This document shows positions 9,940-20,537 of a stretch of 37,768 nt of DNA, in pieces (the stretch's first letter is position 1; the number at the start of each line of letters is the position of its first letter). The position numbers and the translations under genes are program-made. The notes under the pieces were generated by a model. That model had not been told where the DNA came from. It saw only the letters and a list, made by a program, of their open reading frames with translations, and searched no databases. Source of the DNA: Dehalococcoidaceae bacterium (lineage in GTDB: Bacteria > Chloroflexota > Dehalococcoidia > Dehalococcoidales > CSSed11-197); assembly GCA_016928015.1 (NCBI GenBank), contig JAFGLQ010000018.1, forward strand, positions 1 through 37,768, read 5' to 3'.

Positions 9940-11724
9940 ATGAGTGCAATTGAAGAAATCAAACAAAAGCTGGATATAGTTGAAATTGCCGGCCGGTATA
10001 CCCAGTTAACCAAGGCAGGCAAGAATTTCAAAGGTGTTTGCCCTTTCCACCAGGAAAAGCACGGCTCTTTTTTTGTATTCCCGGACCGCCAGAGCTGGCA
10101 TTGTTTCGGCGCCTGTTCGACCGGCGGAGACATATTTTCCCTGGTGATGAAAAAGGAAGGCATAGAGTTCGCCGAAGCTCTTAAAATGCTGGCCGTCCGT
10201 GCCGGGGTCACCTTGCCGGTGCGCGGTCGCGAAACTCTGGAAAAACAGCAGCATGCCAGGTTGTATGAAGCCAATGAAGCCGCTCGGGATTATTACTATA
10301 ACCTGTTCAACACTTCCAGGGAAGCCGAAAAGGCACGTCAATATGCCCTCAGCCGCGGGCTTAATGCTCAGTCTTTAATGGATTTTAAACTGGGTTTCAG
10401 TCCTTCCGGACGTGAAAACCTGAAGAAACATCTGCTTGAGAAGGGTTTTTCCGAAAAGGAACTGCTGGATGCCGGACTGGTTATTAAAACGGAAACCGGG
10501 TTTATAGACCGTTTCCATAACCGGCTGATGTTCCCGATTAATAACACAGCTGGAAGAACGACCGGTTTCGGTGGACGCGAGATGGATGGTTCTCAACCAA
10601 AGTACTTGAATTCTCCGGAAAGTCCGGTATTCGACAAAAGCGGGATCCTGTACGGGCTGGATCTGGCCCGTGAAGAAATACGCAGGCGCGACCAGGTTGT
10701 ACTGGTTGAAGGCTATATGGATGTAATCATTGCCAGGCAGTATGGTTTTACAAATACCGTAGCTGCCATGGGAACCGCCATTTCCGAAAAACAGATTGAT
10801 GCGATAAAAAAGCTGACCCGCAACCTGGTCCTGGCAATGGACGCCGACGAAGCCGGTGAAAAAGCCGTGTTGAGAGGTATCGAGCACGAAAACTCTCTGG
10901 GCAGCGAAATAAAAGTAGCCTTGATGTCTCCGGGGCTCGACCCTGATGCCGTAATCCGGCAATCAGCCCAGGACTGGTCAAAGGCTGTAAACGATGCCGA
11001 ACCTCTGGTAGATTTCATCATCTCTAAAGCAGCCGCGGAATGCGACCTTTCCAGTGCCGCCGGCAAGTCCCGGCTGGTAGACAGGATTCTGCCTGTCATT
11101 GCCCAGATGAACAACCTTGTGCGCCAGGCGCATTATCTTCAAAAATTGTCAAAGATGGTAAACGTCAATGAGTCAAGGCTGGAAGCCTCCCTGAAAGAGA
11201 TGAAAACCCGCAACCAAACCGGATTTCAATATGCTAAACCGGAAGTGGCGCGGACCGGGCGGCCTCTGTTATCGAACCAGCGCGAAGAGTATTGCCTGGC
11301 CCTGCTCATCCAGCACCCGCAACTGAGGCAAAAAGCTGTCGAACTTGAAACTGAATACTTCTCCAGCACTGAAAATGCATTGATTTTCTCGCTCCTGTCT
11401 GCCGGTGATGACATCGAAACGGTAAAGAACAAGCTGGATTTTGCGACCCTGGAGTATATGGAACGCCTCGGCACCCGCCCGTTAATACCCGGCGGTCTTG
11501 AACGCAAACTGGAAGAGTGCGTGCTTCTTCTCAAGGAAAACTACCTGAGAACGCTTATGCAAAACCAGGAGGCCATTTTAAGCTCCGCAGGGCTGTCTGC
11601 AACGGAGAAGGAAGCGCTGCTCGAGGAGAGCATGAAAATAGGAGACCAATTAAAAAGCGTGTTCTGGCAAAAATCAAAAAATACAGAACGCATCAAGAAG
11701 GAGAACAACGCCAGTGAGAAATGA
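9940..11724 (+). CDS. dnaG: DNA primase
   Basis: 594 aa: CHC2 zinc domain [77 protein letters not shown]. Confidence 0.97.
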   Translation: MSAIEEIKQKLDIVEIAGRYTQLTKAGKNFKGVCPFHQEKHGSFFVFPDRQSWHCFGACSTGGDIFSLVMKKEGIEFAEALKMLAVRAGVTLPVRGRETLEKQQHARLYEANEAARDYYYNLFNTSREAEKARQYALSRGLNAQSLMDFKLGFSPSGRENLKKHLLEKGFSEKELLDAGLVIKTETGFIDRFHNRLMFPINNTAGRTTGFGGREMDGSQPKYLNSPESPVFDKSGILYGLDLAREEIRRRDQVVLVEGYMDVIIARQYGFTNTVAAMGTAISEKQIDAIKKLTRNLVLAMDADEAGEKAVLRGIEHENSLGSEIKVALMSPGLDPDAVIRQSAQDWSKAVNDAEPLVDFIISKAAAECDLSSAAGKSRLVDRILPVIAQMNNLVRQAHYLQKLSKMVNVNESRLEASLKEMKTRNQTGFQYAKPEVARTGRPLLSNQREEYCLALLIQHPQLRQKAVELETEYFSSTENALIFSLLSAGDDIETVKNKLDFATLEYMERLGTRPLIPGGLERKLEECVLLLKENYLRTLMQNQEAILSSAGLSATEKEALLEESMKIGDQLKSVFWQKSKNTERIKKENNASEK

Positions 11725-13222
11725 TAAAAAGAAAAACAAAGCTAAAATCGAAGTAAAAGAAGAAGCTAAAGACACAGAGGAAGAGCTCGAAGACAGCCTC
11801 GATGAAGAACCTTCGGATGAAGACCTGCCTGCCGATGACAGCCTGGCTGAAGACGAACTCAATTCCGATGTAGAAATTGAAGAAGATCTGGAAACGGCCG
11901 AGGCTGACCTCATCCTGCCTCTGGACCAAATTGAAGAGCATGGCGTTGTTGATGATCCGGTAAGAATGTACCTGCACGAAATAGGAAGGGTAACTCTGCT
12001 CAGTGCCGATGACGAAAAAGTCCTGGCAAAAAAAATGGAAGCCGGCAAACGGATTCGCGAAATAAAAGAAAGGTATACCGACGAGTACGGTACACCGCCC
12101 ACCCCCATACAGCTGGTGCTCAATATGCTTCTTGATCTCATCAAGGCCCGGGAAACCCTCTGCCTGTTTCAGGAAGAGCTTGGCCTGGAAAAATGCAAGT
12201 ATTTCAAACAGGCCATCACCAATCCGGATATACAGCACAACCTTATCGATGAAATCGACCAGAAATTTACCCAGTCTATCGCCGCAAAAACCGGCAAGAC
12301 CCCGGCAGAGGTCGAGAGTGAGCTCATCAATATTTCTCTGAATATCAGACTCCTTCCACCGGAAGTACTCGCGGCAATACCGGAGGAAACCACTCTGGAC
12401 GAAATAGATCAACTGGCTCGCCAGCAGTCGTTTATAGATTCAGTGGAGGTTAACGAACAGCAACTGAAACAATATTTGAAAAACATCAAAATGGAAGCCG
12501 AAAAAGCAGAGAAGCACCTGACAGAAGCCAACCTCAGGCTGGTTGTCAGCGTCGCTAAAAAACACATCGGCCGGGGTATGCCCCTGCTGGATCTGCTGCA
12601 GGAAGGTAATATTGGCTTAATCCGCGCAGTCGAGAAATTCGATTATCACCGCGGTTTCAAATTCTCAACGTATGCAACCTGGTGGATACGCCAAGCAATA
12701 ACCCGGGCTATCGCCGATCAGGCACGAACTATCCGTATCCCGGTCCATATGGTAGAAACCATCCACAAACTGCTCTCGGTAAGCCGTCAGCTTTCCCAGG
12801 AATACGGCCGCGAGCCGACCCCCAAGGAAATCGGCGCTGAAATGGACCTGCCCCCGGACAAGGTGAGGGAAATTATCAAGGTATCCCAGTTGCCGGTTTC
12901 CCTTGAAGCCCCAATCGGCGAGGAAGAGGACAGCCACCTGGGAGATTTTATAGAGGACCAGAACATAGTTCCGCCTCCGGACGCGGCATCCCGCCAGTTG
13001 CTCAAGGAGCAGATAGGCGAGGTACTTTCCAGCCTTACCCATCGTGAAAGAAGGGTATTACAACTGCGTTTCGGACTTGAAGACGGCCGGGCAAGGACCC
13101 TTGAGGAAGTTGGCAAGGAATTTAACGTTACCCGTGAACGCATCCGGCAAATCGAAGCTAAAGCTCTGCGTAAATTGCGCCATCCTTCCCGCAGTCGCAA
13201 ATTAAAGGATTACCTTGAATAG
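11714..13222 (+). CDS. rpoD: Primary RNA polymerase sigma factor (sigma70/SigA)
   Basis: 502 aa: region 2 [49 protein letters not shown]; region 4 [40 protein letters not shown]; acidic N-terminus; overlaps dnaG. Confidence 0.98.
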   Translation: MRNDKKKNKAKIEVKEEAKDTEEELEDSLDEEPSDEDLPADDSLAEDELNSDVEIEEDLETAEADLILPLDQIEEHGVVDDPVRMYLHEIGRVTLLSADDEKVLAKKMEAGKRIREIKERYTDEYGTPPTPIQLVLNMLLDLIKARETLCLFQEELGLEKCKYFKQAITNPDIQHNLIDEIDQKFTQSIAAKTGKTPAEVESELINISLNIRLLPPEVLAAIPEETTLDEIDQLARQQSFIDSVEVNEQQLKQYLKNIKMEAEKAEKHLTEANLRLVVSVAKKHIGRGMPLLDLLQEGNIGLIRAVEKFDYHRGFKFSTYATWWIRQAITRAIADQARTIRIPVHMVETIHKLLSVSRQLSQEYGREPTPKEIGAEMDLPPDKVREIIKVSQLPVSLEAPIGEEEDSHLGDFIEDQNIVPPPDAASRQLLKEQIGEVLSSLTHRERRVLQLRFGLEDGRARTLEEVGKEFNVTRERIRQIEAKALRKLRHPSRSRKLKDYLE

Positions 13223-13228
13223 ACAACC

Positions 13229-15799
13229 ATGATTCCTTCAAGGCTCAAACTGCGCAATTTCATGCCGTACAGGGGGGACTTCCCGGCTTTTTCCTTCAGC
13301 GGTATTCATACTGCCTGTATCTCCGGTGATAATGGAGCCGGCAAGTCATCAATCATCGATGCCATCACCTGGGCTTTATGGGGAAAAACCCGCGCCAGCA
13401 GCGATGATGAGTTGATATCTATCGGGACGGAAGAAACCGCTGTAGAATTCGATTTTATGGCCTCCGGCAGTACATACCGGGTGATACGTAAACGCACCAG
13501 GGCTAAAAAAATAACCTCCAGCGGCCAATCCAGCCTGGACCTTTTATTATCCACACAGGAAGGTTTTAAACCTCTGACCGCCGATACCATATCCAAAACC
13601 CAGGCAGAAATAAATCGCCTGCTTCATATGGACTACGACACTTTCGTAAACAGCGCTTACCTGCGCCAGGGGCATGCTGACGAATTCAGCCGACAGACTC
13701 CATCCAGGCGAAAGGATGTTCTCGCCAGTATTCTGAAACTGGACATTTATGACACCCTGGCTGAATCAGCCAGACAGAAAACCAGGGAGAAACAGATCGA
13801 AGGCCAGGCCCTGGAGCACGCCATCAAAGAAATCAGGGTTGAACTGGAAAATAAGGACCTTCTGACCCGGGAGTGCGAAAAGGCGGGCATTGAGATGGAC
13901 GCCGCCGAAAAAGAATTCGTTCAGGCTCAATCGCAGCATGAACGCCTTAACCGGCTTGTACAGACTATGGAAAACCAGCAGGACCAGCTGGAACGGGCAA
14001 AATCAACTGTTCAAGAACTCCAGGCTCAGATTGCAAGCTGGCAGAAACAGGCCGAACAGAGCCGGATAAAAATTGCCGGGTATGAGAACATTCTGGCTGA
14101 AGGCCAGGCAATTGAAGACGGATTTTCCCGGTATCTTCAGGCAAAAGACACCTTTGATGAGATGAGCCGCCGGCTCAGGCTGCTCAATCAGACCAGCGAA
14201 CAAAAAAACAGGCTGGAAAAAATTATAGAATCCGAGCGAAATAAGCTGCTCAATCAACAGTCGGTTGCCTCTAAAACCCTCAATGAGCTTGAAAACAAGG
14301 CAAGCCTGGGAGAGAAACTGAAAAATAATATTGTTAACCAGCAAGCTGCCAGCCGGAAACTCAGCGAGCGGGAAATAAGCCTGCAACAGGCTGAAGAAAA
14401 AACCAGAAACATCCAAGAGCAGATACAAAACCTTGAATACCAGGATTTTCAGTCCAACCAGCGCGTCCATGAAATCGACAGCCGGCTGGAATTGATTTCA
14501 AGGGAACCTGAAACTAACTGCCCTTTATGCGAAAAACCGCTGGAAGAAAATGAGCGCCTTCTAATCCTTAAAAAATACAGTCAGGAAAAAACAGCTCTCA
14601 CCCGGTCTTTAGAGGCAAATGCATACAAAATAGCCGAGTTGCGCAAGACGCTCGAGCAAGACAGGCAAAGCCTGCTGGCAGCCAGAAAAATTTTGCGGCT
14701 GGACCTTGAAAAACACAACAATGATACGGCAATTCTTAACCACCGGATTAATGAGTGCGAACAAGCCGGCAAACAGGTTGAAGCCCAAAAGGCTGAGCTG
14801 GAAAGTATTGAAAAAAGGCTGGAAGAAAAAAGTTACGCCCAACGGGAACAGGCAGAACTCGCCAATATCTATCAGCAGCTTCAAAGCCTTGAATACAACG
14901 AGCAAGCTTACAACCAGTCAAGAGCTGATTTGGACCGTTTTGAATATTTCAAGGAACAGAAATTAAAGCTTTCCGAAGCCTCAACCCAAATCCAGTCTGA
15001 AAGAGAAACTGCGGAGGCTGCTATCGAAGCAATCGATAAGCTCACATTGCGCCAGCAGGCTGACCAGGAAATAATAGTACAGCTAACCGGCAAGGTTGCA
15101 GATTTGCCCTCGGTGAAAAAAGAACTCGTGCAGGCTGAAGAAAATCGTAAGACAGCCGATAACCGGCTAAAGGCCGCCAGAGAGACAGTATACCGTTTGC
15201 AAGCCAGGCTGGAAAGCCTTAAGGACCAGGAAAGTAAATTAAAAAAGAAAGAAGCCGACCTGAAAAAAACCGCTCTTGAAGAAGCAACCTATAAAACTTT
15301 GACACAAGCCTTCGGCAAGAAAGGTATTCAGGGAATGCTTATCGAAATGGCTATTCCTGAAATAGAAAACGAAGCCAACCGCATACTGGGAAAAATGACC
15401 GACAACCGGATGGCCCTTAAAATAGAATCCCAGAAATTGAAAAAAACCGGTGAAAAGGCTGAAACCCTGGAAATCAACATATCAGATGAAGTCGGCACGC
15501 GAAATTATGAGATGTACAGCGGTGGTGAGGCTTTCCGCATCGATTTTGCCCTTAGAATCGCACTAGCCAAACTGCTGGCTAACCGCAGCGGCGCTCCCCT
15601 ACCTACCCTCATAATTGATGAGGGTTTCGGAACTCAAGATGATATCGGGCTGGAAAAAGTTAAGGAGGCTATCAACTCGATTCAGAATGACTTTGAAATT
15701 ATACTGGTGATTACCCACATAGATGAACTTAAAAACGCCTTCAACAGCCGCATCGAGGTAACCAAAACACCTGAGGGCTCTGTAGTCGATATCATTTAA
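13229..15799 (+). CDS. SbcC/Rad50-type SMC-like ATPase
   Basis: 856 aa: N-terminal SGDNGAGKSSIIDAITWALWGKTR, long coiled coil with zinc-hook CPLC (codons about 14519-14530), C-terminal YEMYSGGEAFRIDFALRIALAKLLA ... LIIDEGFGTQD. Confidence 0.93.
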   Translation: MIPSRLKLRNFMPYRGDFPAFSFSGIHTACISGDNGAGKSSIIDAITWALWGKTRASSDDELISIGTEETAVEFDFMASGSTYRVIRKRTRAKKITSSGQSSLDLLLSTQEGFKPLTADTISKTQAEINRLLHMDYDTFVNSAYLRQGHADEFSRQTPSRRKDVLASILKLDIYDTLAESARQKTREKQIEGQALEHAIKEIRVELENKDLLTRECEKAGIEMDAAEKEFVQAQSQHERLNRLVQTMENQQDQLERAKSTVQELQAQIASWQKQAEQSRIKIAGYENILAEGQAIEDGFSRYLQAKDTFDEMSRRLRLLNQTSEQKNRLEKIIESERNKLLNQQSVASKTLNELENKASLGEKLKNNIVNQQAASRKLSEREISLQQAEEKTRNIQEQIQNLEYQDFQSNQRVHEIDSRLELISREPETNCPLCEKPLEENERLLILKKYSQEKTALTRSLEANAYKIAELRKTLEQDRQSLLAARKILRLDLEKHNNDTAILNHRINECEQAGKQVEAQKAELESIEKRLEEKSYAQREQAELANIYQQLQSLEYNEQAYNQSRADLDRFEYFKEQKLKLSEASTQIQSERETAEAAIEAIDKLTLRQQADQEIIVQLTGKVADLPSVKKELVQAEENRKTADNRLKAARETVYRLQARLESLKDQESKLKKKEADLKKTALEEATYKTLTQAFGKKGIQGMLIEMAIPEIENEANRILGKMTDNRMALKIESQKLKKTGEKAETLEINISDEVGTRNYEMYSGGEAFRIDFALRIALAKLLANRSGAPLPTLIIDEGFGTQDDIGLEKVKEAINSIQNDFEIILVITHIDELKNAFNSRIEVTKTPEGSVVDII

Positions 15800-16347
15800 A
15801 GCCCCAGATCGGCCGCAATCTCTTTCATGGCATCGAGTCCCAGCTCGATAAACTGGTCCAGCTCAAGACCCAGGTTGGCGCACGTTTCTATCTGTTTCCG
15901 GTTGACTCCCGCTGCGAAACCTTTCTCCTTGTATTTCTTCTTGATAGATTTGAATTCCACGCTGGCCAGCTTCTTATCCGGCCGGACTAGCGCTGTGGTA
16001 GTAATCAGACCGGTCAGAGCATCGGCACAATATAAAGCCATGTCGAGTTGCGTCGCGGCAACTATGCCATGAGCTTCATTGTGGCGTAGTATGGCATCGG
16101 CAACCTCTTCCTCGACGCCCATTTCCCGAACCAGATCGGCACCCAACCTTGAATGGACATGCATGTCGCCGTTGCAGAGCTCCATATCGATGTCATGCAA
16201 CAGTCCGGTTATGCCCCACAATTCCACGTCCTTACCCAGGTTCCGGGCCAGCGAGCGCATTATGGCTTCGGTTGCCAGCATGTGCTTGATGAGGTTCCGG
16301 TTCTTTATCTTAGCTTCAACTGCCGCCAGAGCTTCCTGCCTTTCCAA
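15796..16347 (-). CDS. HD-domain hydrolase (TTG start proposed; the track ORF extends to 16407)
   Basis: NLIKHMLATEAIMRSLARNLGKDVELWGITGLLHDIDMEL...; AGGAGG 7 nt upstream of in-frame TTG (16345-16347); this start also removes overlap with uvrA. Confidence 0.85.
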   Translation of the reverse strand: MERQEALAAVEAKIKNRNLIKHMLATEAIMRSLARNLGKDVELWGITGLLHDIDMELCNGDMHVHSRLGADLVREMGVEEEVADAILRHNEAHGIVAATQLDMALYCADALTGLITTTALVRPDKKLASVEFKSIKKKYKEKGFAAGVNRKQIETCANLGLELDQFIELGLDAMKEIAADLGL

Positions 16348-16369
16348 TTTGCAACCTCCTGAAACCTTG

Positions 16370-19225
16370 CTATAAATTAACGGATGCCGGTGTTGCCCTA
16401 TTTCCAAGAACCCCGTTCAGATAACTGCCGGTTAACGAGGATGAATGCCGGGCTATTTCTTCAGGGGTACCGCAGGCCACTATCTCGCCCCCGCGGTCCC
16501 CGGCGCCAGGCCCAAGGTCAATAATCCAGTCAGCGTTTTTCATAACATCCAGATGATGCTCTATTATCAGAACGGTGTTGCCGGTGCCGGCCAGCCTCTG
16601 CAGAACCTTGAGTAATGCCGCAATATCCTCAAAAGCCAGGCCGGTCGTCGGCTCATCAAGGATGTAGAGAGTGCGACCGGTAGCTCGCCGTGACAGCTCG
16701 GTAGCGAGTTTCACCCTTTGGGCTTCGCCACCCGACAGGGTTGGAGCAGGCTGACCCAGGCGTATGTAGCCCAGGCCCACATCATTGAGAGTCGAAAGTT
16801 TATTTTTTACTTTTGGAAAATTCTCAAAAAATTTCAATGCTTCCGCAACCGTCATATCCAGTACTTCGGCAATGTTTTTACCCTTGAATTTTACCCCCAG
16901 TACCTCCCGCGTATAGCGTTTACCGCGGCACACCTCGCACGGAACGGTAACATCGGGCAGAAACTGCATTTCGATACGGGTGTAACCGTCACCACTGCAG
17001 GCCTCACAGCGCCCGCCTTTGACATTGAAAGAAAACCTGCCCGGCCCATAGCCGCGGACTTTTGCTTCGGGTGAAGCCGCGAACAATTCGCGTACAGGGG
17101 TAAAAGTGCCCGTATAGGTTGCCGGGTTGGAACGTGGTGTCCTGCCAATGGGAGACTGGTCAATATTGATTATTTTATCAATGAACTCAACACCGTCGAT
17201 GCTGTCGCAACGGCCGGGCTTTTCCCTGGAGCGGTTCAGCTTCTGGGCCAGCTTCTTGTAGAGTACTTCATTTATCAGGGTGCTTTTACCCGAGCCGGAA
17301 ACACCGGTTACGCATACCAGGCAACCCAGTGGAATATCGACATCGATACTTTTAAGGTTGTTTTCTCTGGCTCCCCTTATTCTCAACTGCTCACCGTTAC
17401 CCGGCCTTCGGTGTTCCGGCAAGGGTATAATCCGCCGGCCGCTGAGGTATTTGCCTGTGAGCGAATCCGGACATTCCATTATGTGTTCGAGAGTACCAAA
17501 TGCCACCATTTTGCCGCCGTGCTCTCCAGCTCCCGGCCCCATATCGATAATGTAATCGGCAGAGCGCATCATGGCTTCATCATGCTCCACCACCAGTACC
17601 GTGTTTCCCAGTTCACGTAATCGCTCAAGTGTTCCTATCAAGCGTGAATCATCAGCCGGGTGAAGGCCGACGGTAGGTTCATCACAAACATACAAAACGC
17701 CCATCAGCCCGCTGCCTATCTGGGTCGCCAGGCGTATACGCTGAGCTTCACCGCCTGAAAGGGTGGAAGAAACCCGGTCAAGGCTGAGATAATCAAGCCC
17801 GACATTTTCCAGGAAACTTAAACGGGCCTCGATTTCCTTGAATATTTCAGCAGCGATGGTTTGTTCTCTTGTGGAAAGAGGGGTATCCGCAGATTTGAGC
17901 ATACGCACCCACTCAAGCACCTCGCTCACCGACATAGCCGCAACCTCTGTAATATTTTTGCGCTGGATTTGTATAGCCAGGGCTTCGGGTTTCAGGCGTT
18001 TGCCGCCGCAATCAGGACAGGGGAGGCTCACCATATAGCGTTCCACGTACTGGCGCGATTGCTCGGATTCGGTATCGCGGTACAGCCGCATCATGCGGGG
18101 TATTACCCCTTCGAAACCATTGTAATATTCCCTGACTCTGCCGAACTGGTTACGATATCGCTGGGGTTCCCCTCCTTCTCCGTACAATATGAGGTCAAGC
18201 TGTTGTTCGTTGAGCTTACTGAGCGGTTCACGAGTTGAAAAACCATAACGCCTTGCCATGTCGGATATCTGGGAAAAATACCATGTCTGAAACTGATAGG
18301 GTTGGATCGCTCCTTCTGTCAGCGAAAGATTCCTGTCCGGAATGACCATCTCGGGGTCAATTTCCTGGCGGACCCCCAGCCCGGTGCAGGCGGCACAGGC
18401 TCCATGCGGGCTGTTGAAGCTGAACGTGCGCGGTTCGATTTCTCCCAGGCTTGTACCGCACTGTGCACAACTGTAGTGTTCGGAAAAAAGCAGTTCTTCT
18501 CCATCTATTATAGATACCAGCACAACACCACCACCCAGTTTTAAAGCCGTCTCGACCGAACTTGTCATACGGCTGAGGCTGTACTCCCTGCCGATTATCA
18601 ACCGGTCAATAATCACTTCGATGTTATGCTTTTTGTTTTTATCCGGTTTAATTTCTTCGGAGAGGTCTGTTACCACTCCATCTACTCTCACCCTGGCATA
18701 ACCCGAACGGCGCAGGTCGTCGAAAAGCTGCTGGTATTCCCCTTTACGGCCCTTTATCAAAGGCGCCATTATCTGAATTCGGCTCCCTTCCGCCAGAGAG
18801 TTTATGGAATCGGCAATCTGCTCCACCGTCTGGGCAGCAATCTCCCTACCGCACTGGGGGCAATAAGGCCGGCCAGCGCGGGCAAAAAGAAGGCGCAGAT
18901 AATCATAAATTTCCGTTACGGTACCTACCGTGGAGCGGGGGTTATGACTAACGCCTTTCTGGTCGATGGATATCGCCGGACTCAATCCCTCGATATAATC
19001 CACGTCCGGTTTTTCCATGCGCCCAAGGAACTGACGGGCATAAGATGACAACGATTCCATATAGCGCCGCTGTCCTTCGGCATAGATGGTATCGAAAGCC
19101 AGCGAGCTTTTGCCCGAACCTGAAACTCCGGTTATTACCACCAGTTTATCTCTGGGTATGGTAACATCAATGTTTTTTAAATTATGTTCCCGAGCACCTT
19201 TCACAACTATATATTGCTGGGTCAA
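16370..19225 (-). CDS. uvrA: Excinuclease ABC subunit A
   Basis: 951 aa: [78 protein letters not shown]; two ABC signatures [18 protein letters not shown]. Confidence 0.99.
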   Translation of the reverse strand: MTQQYIVVKGAREHNLKNIDVTIPRDKLVVITGVSGSGKSSLAFDTIYAEGQRRYMESLSSYARQFLGRMEKPDVDYIEGLSPAISIDQKGVSHNPRSTVGTVTEIYDYLRLLFARAGRPYCPQCGREIAAQTVEQIADSINSLAEGSRIQIMAPLIKGRKGEYQQLFDDLRRSGYARVRVDGVVTDLSEEIKPDKNKKHNIEVIIDRLIIGREYSLSRMTSSVETALKLGGGVVLVSIIDGEELLFSEHYSCAQCGTSLGEIEPRTFSFNSPHGACAACTGLGVRQEIDPEMVIPDRNLSLTEGAIQPYQFQTWYFSQISDMARRYGFSTREPLSKLNEQQLDLILYGEGGEPQRYRNQFGRVREYYNGFEGVIPRMMRLYRDTESEQSRQYVERYMVSLPCPDCGGKRLKPEALAIQIQRKNITEVAAMSVSEVLEWVRMLKSADTPLSTREQTIAAEIFKEIEARLSFLENVGLDYLSLDRVSSTLSGGEAQRIRLATQIGSGLMGVLYVCDEPTVGLHPADDSRLIGTLERLRELGNTVLVVEHDEAMMRSADYIIDMGPGAGEHGGKMVAFGTLEHIMECPDSLTGKYLSGRRIIPLPEHRRPGNGEQLRIRGARENNLKSIDVDIPLGCLVCVTGVSGSGKSTLINEVLYKKLAQKLNRSREKPGRCDSIDGVEFIDKIINIDQSPIGRTPRSNPATYTGTFTPVRELFAASPEAKVRGYGPGRFSFNVKGGRCEACSGDGYTRIEMQFLPDVTVPCEVCRGKRYTREVLGVKFKGKNIAEVLDMTVAEALKFFENFPKVKNKLSTLNDVGLGYIRLGQPAPTLSGGEAQRVKLATELSRRATGRTLYILDEPTTGLAFEDIAALLKVLQRLAGTGNTVLIIEHHLDVMKNADWIIDLGPGAGDRGGEIVACGTPEEIARHSSSLTGSYLNGVLGNRATPASVNL

Positions 19226-19341
19226 TTGTCAACTCCTTATACAGTTTTATTTTACCCCAGCCTTTGAGTATGCACAAACTGTGGCAAGCGTTTGGGCTGC
19301 GGGCAGAGTTGCAGCGTGTAGCTATAAACCGGTTGTTGGGT

Positions 19342-19347
19342 TATAAT
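19342..19347 (+). promoter_or_regulatory. Putative -10 element very close to the M20 gene start
   Basis: TATAAT 14 nt upstream of ATG 19362; no SD visible between. Confidence 0.4.
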
Positions 19348-19361
19348 GGCTCCATAAGAAA

Positions 19362-20531
19362 ATGAACAGGACCGACAACCTGAAAAACCAGGTCGCAGAC
19401 ACGCTGAAGCAGCACAAAACGCACCTCAAGCGCCTTTGTCTTAAGATTCATGCCAGCCCTGAAACCGGGCTCGAGGAATACAAAGCGTCCGGATGGTTGC
19501 GGGAGTATTTCGAAAACAACGGCTTTGAAATTAATGCCGGGGTTGGCGATTTGCCTACCGCCTTTACCGCCTGCTATGGCAACGGCAAGCCCCGCATAGG
19601 GCTGTTGGCGGAGTACGATGCTTTGCCACAGTTGGGCCATGCCTGTGGCCATAATATTATCGCCGCCGCTTCAGCCGGGGCTGCCATTGCAGTTAAACCG
19701 GCGATAGATGCACTCGGCGGCACCATTGTGGTCATCGGGTCCCCTTCGGAAGAAATCCACAGCGGCAAGGAGTTGCTTATCCGGCGGGGAGTTATCGAGG
19801 GGTTGGATGCGGCTATGATGGTCCACCCCGGCAATGAAAACATTACCCGCATACAAACACTGGCCTGTATTACTCTTGAAGTCGAATTCAAGGGCCGCCA
19901 GGCTCACGCTTCCGCTAACCCTGAAGAAGGCGTCAACGCGCTGGAAGCAATGCTGCTCAGTTTTAACGCCATAAACTCCCTGAGGCAGCATATACCGGAC
20001 TCCGCCCGGGTGCACGGTATTATTACCGACGGCGGACAGGCAGCCAATATAGTACCGGCTCGCTCGGCAGCCATGTTCATGGTGAGAGCAACAAACACCG
20101 GCTACCTGGAGGAGCTGAAAAGCAAGGTTATCAACTGTTTCAAGGGCGCTGCCGCGGCAACCGGCACCAAGCTGAAATACCATTGGGCAGATGTATATTG
20201 CCAGCCTATGAAATCCAATGCCTGCCTGGCGGCAGCCTTTAACCGGAATATGGCTGTAACAGGACGGCAAATGGAAACCGGGAACCGGGATTTTGCCTCT
20301 ACCGACATGGGCAATATAAGCCAGATAGTCCCGTCGATTCATCCCATAATCGCCATTGCCCCACGGGGAACCCCTCTTCACTCTACAGGTTTTCTTAAAG
20401 CGGCCGCTTCCGGTGAGGCTATTAAAGCCGTGGAAGACGCAGCCCTGGCCATGGCGCTCACAATTACCGACATCCTGAGCGATGCTGAACTGCTTGAAAG
20501 CATCCAGGATGAGTTTAACCATTCGAGGTAG
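19362..20531 (+). CDS. M20 family metallopeptidase / amidohydrolase
   Basis: 389 aa: IGLLAEYDALPQLGHACGHNIIAAASAGAA, GSPSEEIHSGKELLI, MVHPGN; resembles AbgB/amidohydrolase-type M20D proteins. Confidence 0.9.
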   Translation: MNRTDNLKNQVADTLKQHKTHLKRLCLKIHASPETGLEEYKASGWLREYFENNGFEINAGVGDLPTAFTACYGNGKPRIGLLAEYDALPQLGHACGHNIIAAASAGAAIAVKPAIDALGGTIVVIGSPSEEIHSGKELLIRRGVIEGLDAAMMVHPGNENITRIQTLACITLEVEFKGRQAHASANPEEGVNALEAMLLSFNAINSLRQHIPDSARVHGIITDGGQAANIVPARSAAMFMVRATNTGYLEELKSKVINCFKGAAAATGTKLKYHWADVYCQPMKSNACLAAAFNRNMAVTGRQMETGNRDFASTDMGNISQIVPSIHPIIAIAPRGTPLHSTGFLKAAASGEAIKAVEDAALAMALTITDILSDAELLESIQDEFNHSR

Positions 20532-20537
20532 TTCGAC

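Noticed and set aside
9558-10274. 238-aa minus-strand ORF across the dgt/dnaG junction
   Set aside because: Antisense to two confident genes; no family features.
11693-12412. 239-aa minus-strand ORF (Phe-rich) opposite rpoD
   Set aside because: Phe/Ile richness is the reverse complement of the Glu/Lys/Asp-rich sigma N-terminal region.
15796-15799. Overlapping convergent stops of sbcC and the HD gene as a regulatory device
   Set aside because: Shared TTAA at convergent stops is common in compact genomes; no hairpin evident.
19671-20522. 283-aa minus-strand ORF opposite the M20 gene
   Set aside because: Entirely antisense to a well-supported M20 CDS; sequence shows no recognisable domain and is explained by codon-bias shadowing.
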